Made by a program: the position numbers and the translations under genes
NCBI RefSeq assembly: GCF_000721605.1
Contig: NZ_JOIZ01000016.1
Coordinates: 232,164-296,163, forward strand
Source: Streptomyces sp. NRRL S-37
Lineage (GTDB): Bacteria; Actinomycetota; Actinomycetes; Streptomycetales; Streptomycetaceae
Direction of reading: 5' to 3'
Length of the DNA: 64,000 bases
Notes under the pieces: generated by a model
Databases searched by the model: none
What the model was told of the DNA's origin: nothing
The model's input: the letters and a program-made list of their open reading frames with translations, nothing else
In this document: positions 7,818 to 15,491 of the stretch, piece by piece
Position numbering within the stretch: the first letter of the stretch is position 1
How the letters are laid out: each line of letters opens with the position of its first letter

Positions 7818-8606
7818 GTGAGCTTGAGGATCGTTGTCACCGTGAAGTACGTGCCCGACGCCACCGGCGACCGGCACTTCGCCGATGACCTGACCGTCGA
7901 CCGTGACGACGTGGACGGTCTGCTCTCCGAACTGGACGAGTACGCGGTCGAGCAGGCGCTGCAGATCTCGGAGAACTCCGACGACGACGTGGAGATCACC
8001 GTCCTGACGGTGGGCCCCGAGGACGCCAAGGACGCCCTGCGCAAGGCGCTGTCCATGGGCGCGGACAAGGCGATCCACGTCGAGGACGACGACCTGCACG
8101 GCACCGACGCCATCGGCACCTCCCTGGTCCTGGCCAAGGCGATCGAGAAGGCCGGCTACGACCTGGTCGTCTCCGGCATGGCCTCCACCGACGGCACCAT
8201 GGGCGTCGTGCCGGCGCTGCTGGCGGAGCGTCTGGGTGTGCCGCAGGTGACCCTGCTGTCCGAGGTGTCCGTCGAGGACGGCACGGTCAAGGGCCGCCGC
8301 GACGGTGACACCGCCTCCGAGCGGCTCGAGGCCTCGCTGCCGGCCGTGGTGTCGGTCACCGACCAGTCGGGCGAGGCCCGTTACCCGTCCTTCAAGGGCA
8401 TCATGGCGGCCAAGAAGAAGCCGGTTCAGTCCTGGGACCTGTCCGACCTCGACATCGACGAGGACGAGGTCGGCCTGGAGGGCGCCTACACGGTCGTCGA
8501 GTCGGCGGCCGAGCGTCCGGCCCGCACCGCCGGCACGATCGTCAAGGACGAGGGCGAGGGCGGTAAGCAGCTCGCCGCCTTCCTCGCGGAGCGAAAGTTC
8601 GTCTGA
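7818..8606 (+). CDS. etfB: Electron transfer flavoprotein, beta subunit
   Basis: A 262-residue EtfB/FixA-type protein, the small subunit of the FAD/AMP heterodimer that takes electrons from acyl-CoA and other dehydrogenases and passes them to the quinone pool through ETF dehydrogenase. Seen: IVVTVKYVPD at the N-terminus, the AMP-binding stretch SGMASTDGTMGVVPALLAERLGVP split across residues 115-140, and the recognition-loop region ASLPAVVSVTDQ. GTG 7818 follows AGGAG. It is 91 bases from etfA in the normal order, forming a two-gene operon closed by a strong terminator. Confidence 0.95.
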   Translation: MSLRIVVTVKYVPDATGDRHFADDLTVDRDDVDGLLSELDEYAVEQALQISENSDDDVEITVLTVGPEDAKDALRKALSMGADKAIHVEDDDLHGTDAIGTSLVLAKAIEKAGYDLVVSGMASTDGTMGVVPALLAERLGVPQVTLLSEVSVEDGTVKGRRDGDTASERLEASLPAVVSVTDQSGEARYPSFKGIMAAKKKPVQSWDLSDLDIDEDEVGLEGAYTVVESAAERPARTAGTIVKDEGEGGKQLAAFLAERKFV

Positions 8607-8697
8607 CACGGCCTCGCGAGCCAGAGGTTCGTCTGAGCCGCGAGGCTCAACTCGCTTCCCGCCCCTCACACTTCGCAAGCAGGAGAGAAGAAGTCCC

Positions 8698-9660
8698 ATG
8701 GCTGAAGTTCTCGTCTACGTCGACCACGTGGACGGTGCCGTCCGCAAGCCCACCCTGGAGCTGCTGACCCTGGCCCGCCGCATCGGCGAGCCCGTCGCCG
8801 TCGCGCTGGGCAACGGGGCCGGTGACACCGCCGCCGCGCTCGCCGAGCACGGCGCGGTGAAGGTCCTCACCGACGATGCCGCCGAGTACGCCGACTACCT
8901 GGTGGTCCCGAAGGTGGACGCGCTGCAGGCCGCCGTCGGGGCCGTCTCCCCGGCCGCCGTCCTGGTCCCGTCCTCCGCCGAGGGCAAGGAGATCGCCGCC
9001 CGCCTGGCGCTGCGTCTCGGTTCGGGCGTCATCACCGACGCCGTCGACCTGGAGGCCGGCGACGAGGGCCCGGTGGCCACCCAGTCGGTGTTCGCCGCCG
9101 GTTACACCACCAAGTCCCGTGTCTCCAAGGGCACCCCGGTCATCACGGTCAAGCCGAACTCGGCCGCCGTGGAGGCCGCCCCGGCCGCGGGCGCGGTCGA
9201 AGCCCTGTCGGTGACCTTCTCCGCGCAGGCGACCGGCACCAAGGTCACCGGCCGCACGCCGCGCGAGTCGACGGGCCGTCCGGAGCTGACCGAGGCCGCG
9301 ATCGTGGTCTCCGGTGGCCGCGGTGTCAACGGCGCGGAGAACTTCGCGATCATCGAGGCGCTCGCCGACTCGCTCGGCGCGGCCGTCGGTGCCTCGCGCG
9401 CCGCCGTCGACGCCGGCTGGTACCCGCACACCAACCAGGTCGGCCAGACCGGCAAGTCGGTCTCGCCGCAGCTCTACATCGCCTCCGGCATCTCCGGTGC
9501 GATCCAGCACCGCGCCGGCATGCAGACCTCGAAGACCATCGTGGCCGTCAACAAGGACGCCGAGGCCCCGATCTTCGACCTGGTCGACTACGGCGTCGTC
9601 GGCGACCTGTTCGACGTCGTGCCGCAGCTCACCGAGGAGATCAAGACCCGCAAGGGCTGA
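8698..9660 (+). CDS. etfA: Electron transfer flavoprotein, alpha subunit
   Basis: A 320-residue EtfA/FixB protein. The N-terminal half is the beta-alpha domain shared with EtfB. The C-terminal half carries the FAD site: [24 protein letters not shown], then [25 protein letters not shown] and [14 protein letters not shown], which are the family's signature segments. It pairs with the upstream etfB gene. ATG 8698 follows AGGAGAGAAG. The usual housekeeping copy of Streptomyces has this arrangement; the electron donors are encoded elsewhere. Confidence 0.96.
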   Translation: MAEVLVYVDHVDGAVRKPTLELLTLARRIGEPVAVALGNGAGDTAAALAEHGAVKVLTDDAAEYADYLVVPKVDALQAAVGAVSPAAVLVPSSAEGKEIAARLALRLGSGVITDAVDLEAGDEGPVATQSVFAAGYTTKSRVSKGTPVITVKPNSAAVEAAPAAGAVEALSVTFSAQATGTKVTGRTPRESTGRPELTEAAIVVSGGRGVNGAENFAIIEALADSLGAAVGASRAAVDAGWYPHTNQVGQTGKSVSPQLYIASGISGAIQHRAGMQTSKTIVAVNKDAEAPIFDLVDYGVVGDLFDVVPQLTEEIKTRKG

Positions 9661-9676
9661 TCACCCCGAGCCGTAC

Positions 9677-9711
9677 GAGGCCCCCGCGACCGCTCCGGTC
9701 GCGGGGGCCTC
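9677..9711 (+). terminator. Strong terminator after etfA
   Basis: A perfect 15-bp stem (9677-9691 with 9697-9711) with a 5-base loop, starting 17 bases after the etfA stop. There is no T-run, as usual for Streptomyces terminators. Confidence 0.85.
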
Positions 9712-9890
9712 GGCGCGTCACCGCCGGGGAAGGACGCCCGGGCCGGTGCTGTACTGGAGAACGGGAGAGCGGCGGAGGCGCTCCGGCACGGGCGGACGGT
9801 GCCGGACGGGCGTGAGCGTGAGGAGGCGGGGGAGCGGACCCGGGGCGCAGGACGGGTGTTGACCGGGGGAGGGAGGCCCGATAACTTCAT

Positions 9891-9920
9891 TCAACGGATT
9901 GTTGATTCCGTATTGCGGAA
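9891..9920. promoter_or_regulatory. Two adjacent palindromes upstream of the aldolase-like gene
   Basis: TCAAC-GGATT-GTTGA (9891-9905) and TTCCG-TATTG-CGGAA (9906-9920) each have perfect 5-bp arms and 5-base centres, with the centres 15 bases apart, ending 16 bases before the start codon. The TTCCG...CGGAA form resembles sites of IclR-family regulators. The site would overlap the promoter or transcript start, so repression is likely (inference). Confidence 0.6.
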
Positions 9921-9936
9921 TTCGGGAGGGTGTGGG

Positions 9937-11208
9937 ATGGGCCAGGGGCGGCAGGAGCGGGTGGCGACAAGTCTCGCGGGCGCCGTCACCGAGGAGATCG
10001 GCGCCTCCCTCGCACCGGTCGACGCCGAACTGGAGCGCCGCTACCCCGGAGACCCCGGCACCCGTCAGCCCGTCCACACCGTCTACGTCCCCGGTGACGT
10101 CTTCGCCGCCGGCACCCTCCGCACCTGGGGCGACCGGGCCCTCGCCGCGCTCGACGAACACGCCCCGGACGCCGCCTCCTTCGCCGCCGTCCTCGGGCTC
10201 GGCGACGACCTGGCCGAGGACGTGTACGGCCGCGTCCGCGCCAAACTGGAGCGCGAGCCGGTGGAAGACCTGCGTGTCGACTTCGAGGACGGCTACGGCA
10301 GGCGCCCCGACGCCGAGGAGGACGAGGCCGCGGCCCGTGCGGCCCGGCTGATCGCCGAGGCGTACGCGGCCGGCACCGCGGCTCCGTACATGGGCATCCG
10401 CGTGAAGTGCCTGGAGGCCGCCGTCCGCGACCGGGGCATCCGCACCCTCGACATCTTCCTCACCGGTCTCACGGAGGCCGGCGGCCTGCCCGACGGGCTG
10501 GTCCTGACCCTGCCCAAGGTCACGTACCCCGAGCAGGTCACCGCCATGGCCCGCCTCCTCGGCGCCTTCGAGGAGGCGCGCGGCCTCGAACCCGGCCGGA
10601 TCGGCTTCGAGATCCAGATCGAGACCAGCCAGGCCGTCCTCGCCGCCGACGGCACCGCCACCGTCGCCCGCATGATCCAGGCCGCCGGGGGCCGCGCCAC
10701 CGGGCTGCACTACGGCACCTACGACTACAGCGCCTGCCTCGGCGTCTCCGCCGCGCACCAGGCGAGCGACCACCCGGCCGCCGACCACGCCAAGGCCGTC
10801 ATGCAGGTCGCCGCCGCGGGCACCGGCGTACGCCTCTCGGACGGTTCCACCAACGTGCTGCCCGTCGGCCCCACGGAGCGGGTCCACGACGCCTGGCGGC
10901 TGCACTACGGCCTCACCCGCCGCGCCCTCGCCCGCGCCTACTACCAGGGCTGGGACATGCACCCCGGCCACCTCCCCACCCGCTACGCGGCCGTCTTCGC
11001 CTTCTACCGCGAGGGCTTCGCGCAGGCCGCCGCCCGCCTCGCCCGGTACGCCGACCGGGCCGGCGGCGACATCATGGACGAACCCGCCACCGCCAAGGCC
11101 CTCGCCGGACACCTGCTGCGCGGCCTGGACTGCGGCGCCCTGGGCGCCGCCGAGGTGGCGCGCCCGACCTCGCTGTCCCGCGCCGACCTGGAGGTCCTCG
11201 CACGGTAG
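9937..11208 (+). CDS. HpcH/HpaI aldolase/citrate lyase-like protein (DUF6986 type)
   Basis: A 423-residue protein related to the citrate lyase beta/malate synthase TIM-barrel superfamily. Seen: LRVDFEDGYGRRPD, which carries the acidic metal-binding residues, YMGIRVKCLE with the conserved arginine, LTLPKVTYPEQV, and GFEIQIETSQAVL with the second metal-binding glutamate, then LHYGTYDYSA. These features fit a metal-dependent lyase or condensing enzyme acting on an acyl-CoA or 2-oxo acid. The reaction is not established. ATG 9937 follows GGGAGGG. It is monocistronic, with an operator-like double palindrome in front; a link to glyoxylate or ureide metabolism is possible but not shown by its neighbours. 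Confidence 0.8.
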   Translation: MGQGRQERVATSLAGAVTEEIGASLAPVDAELERRYPGDPGTRQPVHTVYVPGDVFAAGTLRTWGDRALAALDEHAPDAASFAAVLGLGDDLAEDVYGRVRAKLEREPVEDLRVDFEDGYGRRPDAEEDEAAARAARLIAEAYAAGTAAPYMGIRVKCLEAAVRDRGIRTLDIFLTGLTEAGGLPDGLVLTLPKVTYPEQVTAMARLLGAFEEARGLEPGRIGFEIQIETSQAVLAADGTATVARMIQAAGGRATGLHYGTYDYSACLGVSAAHQASDHPAADHAKAVMQVAAAGTGVRLSDGSTNVLPVGPTERVHDAWRLHYGLTRRALARAYYQGWDMHPGHLPTRYAAVFAFYREGFAQAAARLARYADRAGGDIMDEPATAKALAGHLLRGLDCGALGAAEVARPTSLSRADLEVLAR

Positions 11209-11233
11209 TCCTGGTCGCACCCGCTTGCCCCAC

Positions 11234-11250
11234 CTATCGAATTTCGATAG
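11234..11250. promoter_or_regulatory. Palindromic operator upstream of the DUF2975-HTH pair
   Basis: CTATCGA-ATT-TCGATAG, perfect 7-bp arms, 33 bases upstream of the DUF2975 start, followed by a related half-palindrome ATCG-N5-CGAT at 11257-11269. Sites rich in ATCGA fit control by the small HTH protein encoded downstream (inference). Confidence 0.6.
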
Positions 11251-11282
11251 TTTTCCATCGTGATTCGATTCGAGGAGGAGCG

Positions 11283-11780
11283 ATGGGACGGCTGACCGTG
11301 GTCGCGTTGCGCATCGTGATGGTGACGCTGCTGGCGGGTTCCCTGGGGATCCAGGCGGTGATGGTGCCGCTGATGGCGAGCGACCTCGAAGGGCTGGACG
11401 CGGAGTACTCGTACCTGCGCGTCCCGCTCCTCCTCGTCGTGGTCCTCGGGGTCATGACGGCCCAGGTCGTCCTGGTCTGCGTCTGGCGGCTGGTGACGAT
11501 GGCGCGGCGCGGGACCGTCTTCTCCCACGCCGCCTTCCGCTACGTGCACACCGTCATCGGCGCGTTCGTCGCCGCGGCGCTGCTGGTGTTCGCGCTCGGA
11601 GCGCTCCTCGCGCCCGGCGAGGCCGTGGCCCCCGGCATCGTGGCACTGCTGGGCGGGGCCGGTCTGGCGATCCTGGGCATCGCCCTGGTCGTGCTCGTCC
11701 TGCGGATGCTGCTGGCGCAGGCCGTCGCGCGCGACGTCGAGGCGACGCGGATGCGGGCCGAACTGGCCGAGGTGATCTGA
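11283..11780 (+). CDS. DUF2975 domain membrane protein
   Basis: A 165-residue integral membrane protein with four predicted segments, at about residues 5-30, 47-70, 90-112 and 117-142. The family is almost always encoded directly upstream of a small YozG-type HTH regulator, as here; its function is unknown, but the pairing suggests that the membrane protein senses something or holds the regulator. ATG 11283 follows GAGGAGGAG. The stop overlaps the next start by one base (TGATG). Confidence 0.87.
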   Translation: MGRLTVVALRIVMVTLLAGSLGIQAVMVPLMASDLEGLDAEYSYLRVPLLLVVVLGVMTAQVVLVCVWRLVTMARRGTVFSHAAFRYVHTVIGAFVAAALLVFALGALLAPGEAVAPGIVALLGGAGLAILGIALVVLVLRMLLAQAVARDVEATRMRAELAEVI

Positions 11781-11998
11781 TGCCGATCGCCGTCGACATC
11801 GACGTGATGCTGGCCAAGCGGAAGATGTCCGTGGGTGAACTCGCCGAACGCGTCGGCATCACACCGGCCAATCTGGCGGTGCTCAAGAACGGCCGCGCCA
11901 AGGCGGTGCGCTTCACGACCCTCGCCGCGCTCTGCGACGTGCTCGAGTGCCAGCCGGGCGACCTGCTGCGCTGGGAACCCGACGACACCCGGCCCTGA
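11780..11998 (+). CDS. YozG-type helix-turn-helix regulator
   Basis: A 72-residue Xre/Cro-like regulator: MLAKRKMSVGELAERVGITPANLAVLKNGRAKAVRF covers the five-helix HTH in pieces, with recognition helix TPANLAVLKNG, and the conserved end LCDVLECQPGDLLRW. Its start overlaps the DUF2975 stop, so the two proteins are made together. It probably binds the CTATCGA palindrome in front of the pair. Confidence 0.9.
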   Translation: MPIAVDIDVMLAKRKMSVGELAERVGITPANLAVLKNGRAKAVRFTTLAALCDVLECQPGDLLRWEPDDTRP

Positions 11999-12002
11999 CC
12001 CG

Positions 12003-12818
12003 TCACCCGTGCCCCCGCCTCGGCAGCGGTGCCGGTGACGCGCCGGTGCCAGGACGTCCGTACCGCCCGGACCCCGCATACCGCTCCAGGCCGCAGACCG
12101 TCACCAGCCCCTCCTCGGCGAACAGCCGGGTGCCCCGCGCACACAGCCGGAGGTCGGCGCGGGCCCGCGCGCAGAACTCCTCGGGGGAGGCGCCGAACAG
12201 CTCCCGCAGTCCGGGCACGTGCGCGAGCAGATCGGTGAGCAGCGCCCGCTGGCCCGGATGGGCGCGCGGGACACCGGTGCCGTCGTGCAGCACACCGTGG
12301 CGGTTCACGTACGCGTACGCGCCGGGGAGCACGGAGCCGTCGGCGAGTTCGACGCGCACATCGGGTGCGGGCAGCCAGGCACGGTGGAAGTTGCCGTCCG
12401 GCCGCGGTGCGCCCTCGCTCGCGTCGACCACCGCGAGCTGCCGGGCGTCGAGCCAGAGGACGAACAGCTCCCGCACCGTCCCCGGGGCGCGGACCGGCGA
12501 GTGGGACACATAGCCCATACGGCTGACGTGCGCCGAGACACCGATGCCGACGCCCGTCACCCGCGTCCGCACCATGGGCACCGGTGTGATGACCCCGGAC
12601 TCGGCCATCTTGTGCCGCAGCTGACCGGGACAGGCGTTGGAGCCGACCGCGAGCACGGGCACGCGGTCCTCGTACACCAGGCGGTCCAGCGGCAGCAGCC
12701 GGTTTCCGTCGAGCAGCCCCGAATCCCGCGGCCAGGCGCCCGGATACAGCAGCGGGTGCTCGCGTGGGGCCTTCTCCAGCCCCAGCGCCCGCAGGGTGCG
12801 GTCCTCCTCCGACGGCAC
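12003..12818 (-). CDS. Hypothetical protein, gamma-glutamylcyclotransferase-like motif
   Basis: A 271-residue soluble protein with no certain family. VPVLAVGSNACPGQL at residues 53-67 resembles the YGSN substrate loop of gamma-glutamylcyclotransferase/AIG2-like folds, and an acidic residue in VVDASEGAPR could play the catalytic role. The overall length is greater than that of classical members. Start GTG 12818 lies 7 bases beyond the LacI-type gene's stop, so the two are likely co-transcribed. The C-terminal end (GASPAPLPRRGHG) is low complexity. Its function is unknown. Confidence 0.7.
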   Translation of the reverse strand: MPSEEDRTLRALGLEKAPREHPLLYPGAWPRDSGLLDGNRLLPLDRLVYEDRVPVLAVGSNACPGQLRHKMAESGVITPVPMVRTRVTGVGIGVSAHVSRMGYVSHSPVRAPGTVRELFVLWLDARQLAVVDASEGAPRPDGNFHRAWLPAPDVRVELADGSVLPGAYAYVNRHGVLHDGTGVPRAHPGQRALLTDLLAHVPGLRELFGASPEEFCARARADLRLCARGTRLFAEEGLVTVCGLERYAGSGRYGRPGTGASPAPLPRRGHG

Positions 12819-12825
12819 CGCCCGC

Positions 12826-13875
12826 TCAGTCCGCCGGGGGCAGCTCGCCGGAGCCGCGGGTGATCAGCCGGGTGGGGAGCTCGATGCGTTCCGGGGTGAG
12901 CAGGGTGCCGTCCAGCTGGCGGAAGAGCCGCTCGGCCGCGGTCCGGCCGAGGGCCGCCGCGTCCTGGGCGACGACCGTGAGACCGGGCTGGAGCAGGTCG
13001 GCGAGTTCGATGTCGTCGAAGCCGACCAGGGCGACCCGGCGGGTGTGCCCGGCCAGGACCCGGATCACGGTGACCGTCACCCGGTTGTTGCCCGTGAAGA
13101 TCGCGGTGACCGGGTCCGGTCCGGAGAGCATCTCCTCGGCCGCCCGGCGCACCCGCTCCGGGTCGGTGATGCCCAGCGACATCCAGGAGTCCGCCACCGT
13201 TATCCCCGCGTCCTCCATGGCGGTCCGGTAGCCGCGCAGCCGCTCGGCCGCGGTGTGGATGCGGGGCATGTCGCCGATGAAGCCGATCCTGCGATGACCG
13301 TGCGCAATCAGGTGGCTCACGCCGTCGTGGGCGCCGCCGAAGTTGTCCGACACGACGACGTCCGCGTCGATGCGCCCGGCCGGACGGTCCACGAAGACGG
13401 TGGCGACGCCCGCCTTGATCTCCGGATCCAGATAGCGGTGGTCGTCCCCGGCCGGGATCACCACCAGACCGTCCACCCGCCGGGCGCACAGCGCCAGCAC
13501 CAGTTCCTGCTCGCGGTCGGCGTCCTCCGCGCTGGAGCCGTTGATCAGCAGGGCGCCGTGCGCGCGGGCCACCTCCTCGACCGCCCGGCTCAGCGGCCCG
13601 TAGAACGGGTCCGCGAGATCCTCCAGGACCAGACCGATGCTGGCGGTGCGGCCCTTGCGCAGCACGCGGGCGCTGTCGTTGCGGCGGAAGGCGAGCGCGT
13701 CGATCGCCTCCTGGACACGGCGCTCCGTCTCCGGTGTGACACCTGGCTCGCCGTTGACCACACGGGAGACCGTCTTGAGCCCGACGCCGGCGCGCGCGGC
13801 CACGTCCTTCATCGTCGGACGGTTGCCGTAACGGGTCCCTGGGACGCGGTCGGTGCGGCGGGTCGTCTCCGGCAC
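12826..13875 (-). CDS. LacI family transcriptional regulator
   Basis: A 349-residue LacI/GalR repressor: N-terminal HTH (MKDVAARAGVGLKTVSRVVNG), hinge helix (SARVLRKGRT), and periplasmic-binding-like sugar domain to the C-terminus. It is expected to bind a sugar or sugar phosphate and control nearby carbohydrate genes. GTG 13875 is preferred because AGGAC lies upstream; ATG codons at 13920 and 13950 lack ribosome sites, and 13950 lies at the promoter. A GACAACGTTGTC palindrome sits in the divergent region toward the ROK kinase gene, implying control of itself and of the kinase. Confidence 0.92.
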   Translation of the reverse strand: MPETTRRTDRVPGTRYGNRPTMKDVAARAGVGLKTVSRVVNGEPGVTPETERRVQEAIDALAFRRNDSARVLRKGRTASIGLVLEDLADPFYGPLSRAVEEVARAHGALLINGSSAEDADREQELVLALCARRVDGLVVIPAGDDHRYLDPEIKAGVATVFVDRPAGRIDADVVVSDNFGGAHDGVSHLIAHGHRRIGFIGDMPRIHTAAERLRGYRTAMEDAGITVADSWMSLGITDPERVRRAAEEMLSGPDPVTAIFTGNNRVTVTVIRVLAGHTRRVALVGFDDIELADLLQPGLTVVAQDAAALGRTAAERLFRQLDGTLLTPERIELPTRLITRGSGELPPAD

Positions 13876-13958
13876 GGTGCGGTGTCCTGTCCTGTCGGCC
13901 ACGGGATGAGATAGGTCCATGGGCTTGTATGAGGATGTGGCGTCGAGCATAGAGCCTG

Positions 13959-13970
13959 GACAACGTTGTC
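13959..13970. promoter_or_regulatory. LacI-type operator between the LacI and ROK genes
   Basis: A perfect 12-bp palindrome, GACAACGTTGTC, with the central CG typical of LacI-family sites. It lies 84 bases upstream of the LacI start and about 150 bases upstream of the ROK kinase. A half-match, GTCCAACG, occurs some 20 bases on, toward the kinase. Confidence 0.75.
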
Positions 13971-14117
13971 AGGCTCGGGAGACACTGTCCAACGCACACT
14001 CCGGCCCACACCTCGCCGTACGACCGGACCGTTGCTCGTGCTCCATGTGTTGCCTCGTGCTCGCACATGGTCGTTCTCGGCGATTTTCTGATGCTTCAAC
14101 GGGGAGATCCGACACTG

Positions 14118-15071
14118 ATGCACACCGACCTCGTGGCCGCGCTCGACATCGGCGGCACCAAGATCGCGGGCGCGCTGGTGGACGGCCAGGGCCGGATCCT
14201 GGTCCGTGCCCAGCGGCCGACGCCCGCGCGGGAGAACGGTGAGACCGTGATGCGGGCGGTCGAGGCGGTGCTCGGTGAGCTCACCGCGTCCCCGCTGTGG
14301 CACCACGCCGGCGCGGTGGGCATCGGCAGCGCCGGCCCCGTGGACGCCTCCGCCGGCACGGTGAGCCCGGTCAACGTGCCCGGCTGGCGCGGCTACCCGC
14401 TCGTCGCCCGGGTCCGGGAGGCGGCCGGGGGCCTGCCCGTGGAGCTGATCGGCGACGGAGTGGCGATCACGGCCGCCGAACACTGGCAGGGCGCCGCCCG
14501 CGGCCACGACAACGCGCTGTGCATGGTCGTCTCGACCGGGGTCGGCGGCGGCCTGGTGCTCGGCGGCCGGCTGCACCCCGGGCCCACCGGCAACGCCGGC
14601 CACATCGGCCACATCAGCGTGGACCTCGACGGCGACCTGTGCCCGTGCGGTTCGCGCGGCTGCGTGGAGCGCATCGCGAGCGGCCCCAACATCGCCCGCC
14701 GCGCCCTGGACGACGGCTGGCGTCCGGGCCCGGACGGAGACACCTCCGCCGCCGCGGTGGCCGCCGCTGCCCGCGCCGGGGACCCGGTGGCCGTGGCGTC
14801 CTTCGAGCGGGCGGCCAGGGCGCTGGCCGCCGGGATCGCGGCCACCGCGACACTCGTCGAGATCGACATCGCCGTGATCGGCGGGGGCGTGGGCAAGGCG
14901 GGCGAGGTCCTCTTCGCCCCCCTCCGCAAGGCCCTCACCGAGTACGCCACCCTGTCCTTCGTCCAGCGCCTCGCCGTGGCCCCGGCCCGGATGGGCACGG
15001 ACGCGGGCCTGGTGGGCGCGGCGGCGGCGGCGCTGGCGGGCAGGACGGACACGGCGGTGGCGGGGGTCTGA
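14118..15071 (+). CDS. ROK family sugar kinase
   Basis: A 317-residue ROK kinase, likely phosphorylating glucose or a related hexose with ATP. Seen: ALDIGGTKIAGAL for ATP phosphate binding, VGIGSAGPVDASAG and VNVPGWRGYPL for sugar contact, the catalytic aspartate region LIGDGVAI, VSTGVGGGLVLGGRL, and the zinc motif CPCGSRGCVE with the preceding GHIGHI. There is no N-terminal DNA-binding domain, so it is an enzyme and not a repressor. ATG 14118 with GGGGAG 11 bases upstream. It is divergent from a LacI regulator that probably controls it. Confidence 0.93.
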   Translation: MHTDLVAALDIGGTKIAGALVDGQGRILVRAQRPTPARENGETVMRAVEAVLGELTASPLWHHAGAVGIGSAGPVDASAGTVSPVNVPGWRGYPLVARVREAAGGLPVELIGDGVAITAAEHWQGAARGHDNALCMVVSTGVGGGLVLGGRLHPGPTGNAGHIGHISVDLDGDLCPCGSRGCVERIASGPNIARRALDDGWRPGPDGDTSAAAVAAAARAGDPVAVASFERAARALAAGIAATATLVEIDIAVIGGGVGKAGEVLFAPLRKALTEYATLSFVQRLAVAPARMGTDAGLVGAAAAALAGRTDTAVAGV

Positions 15072-15149
15072 GGACCGCGGGACGGCGGGCGGCCGGGGCC
15101 CGGGAACCGCGCGCGTGACCTCGGGGCCGTTCCGGCCGTTGTGGCGGGT

Positions 15150-15341
15150 ATGAAGAAGCGCAGCATGCTGGCCCTCGCCTCCCTCGCCACCGGTTTCGTC
15201 GTCGCGGCCGTCACCCCGTCGCACGCGGTCGCCGACGGTGCCGCCCCGCTCGGCGTCGACGACACCCTCGGCACCCTCGACCGGACCGTCGCCGAGGACA
15301 ACACCCTGGACCTGGACGTCGACCGGGGCACCAAGGCCTGA
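15150..15341 (+). CDS. Small secreted protein
   Basis: A 63-residue protein: Lys-Arg N-terminus, a hydrophobic stretch (residues 6-22) and a cleavage-like HAVADGA, giving a mature peptide of about 33-37 acidic residues with no cysteine. It matches no domain I know. The codon use fits the genome, and a hairpin terminator follows, both of which support a real gene. There is no clear ribosome site. Function unknown. Confidence 0.55.
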   Translation: MKKRSMLALASLATGFVVAAVTPSHAVADGAAPLGVDDTLGTLDRTVAEDNTLDLDVDRGTKA

Positions 15342-15367
15342 CAGGACCCCTCACGGCACGGCCGTAC

Positions 15368-15406
15368 GGCGCCGGCGGCCCCTGGGACCACAGGGGCGCC
15401 GGTGCC
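15368..15406 (+). terminator. Hairpin terminator after the small secreted protein gene
   Basis: GGCGCCGGCGGCCCCTG pairs with CAGGGGCGCCGGTGCC around a 5-base loop, with one bulge and one mismatch; it begins 27 bases after the stop codon. Confidence 0.7.
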
Positions 15407-15491
15407 GTTCTCGTGCGTTCTCTCCCGGATCTGGTTTCCGTGGCAGGGTGGAGCGGGCAAGCCACAGGGGGCCAACAGAAGAGGGGGAAAC

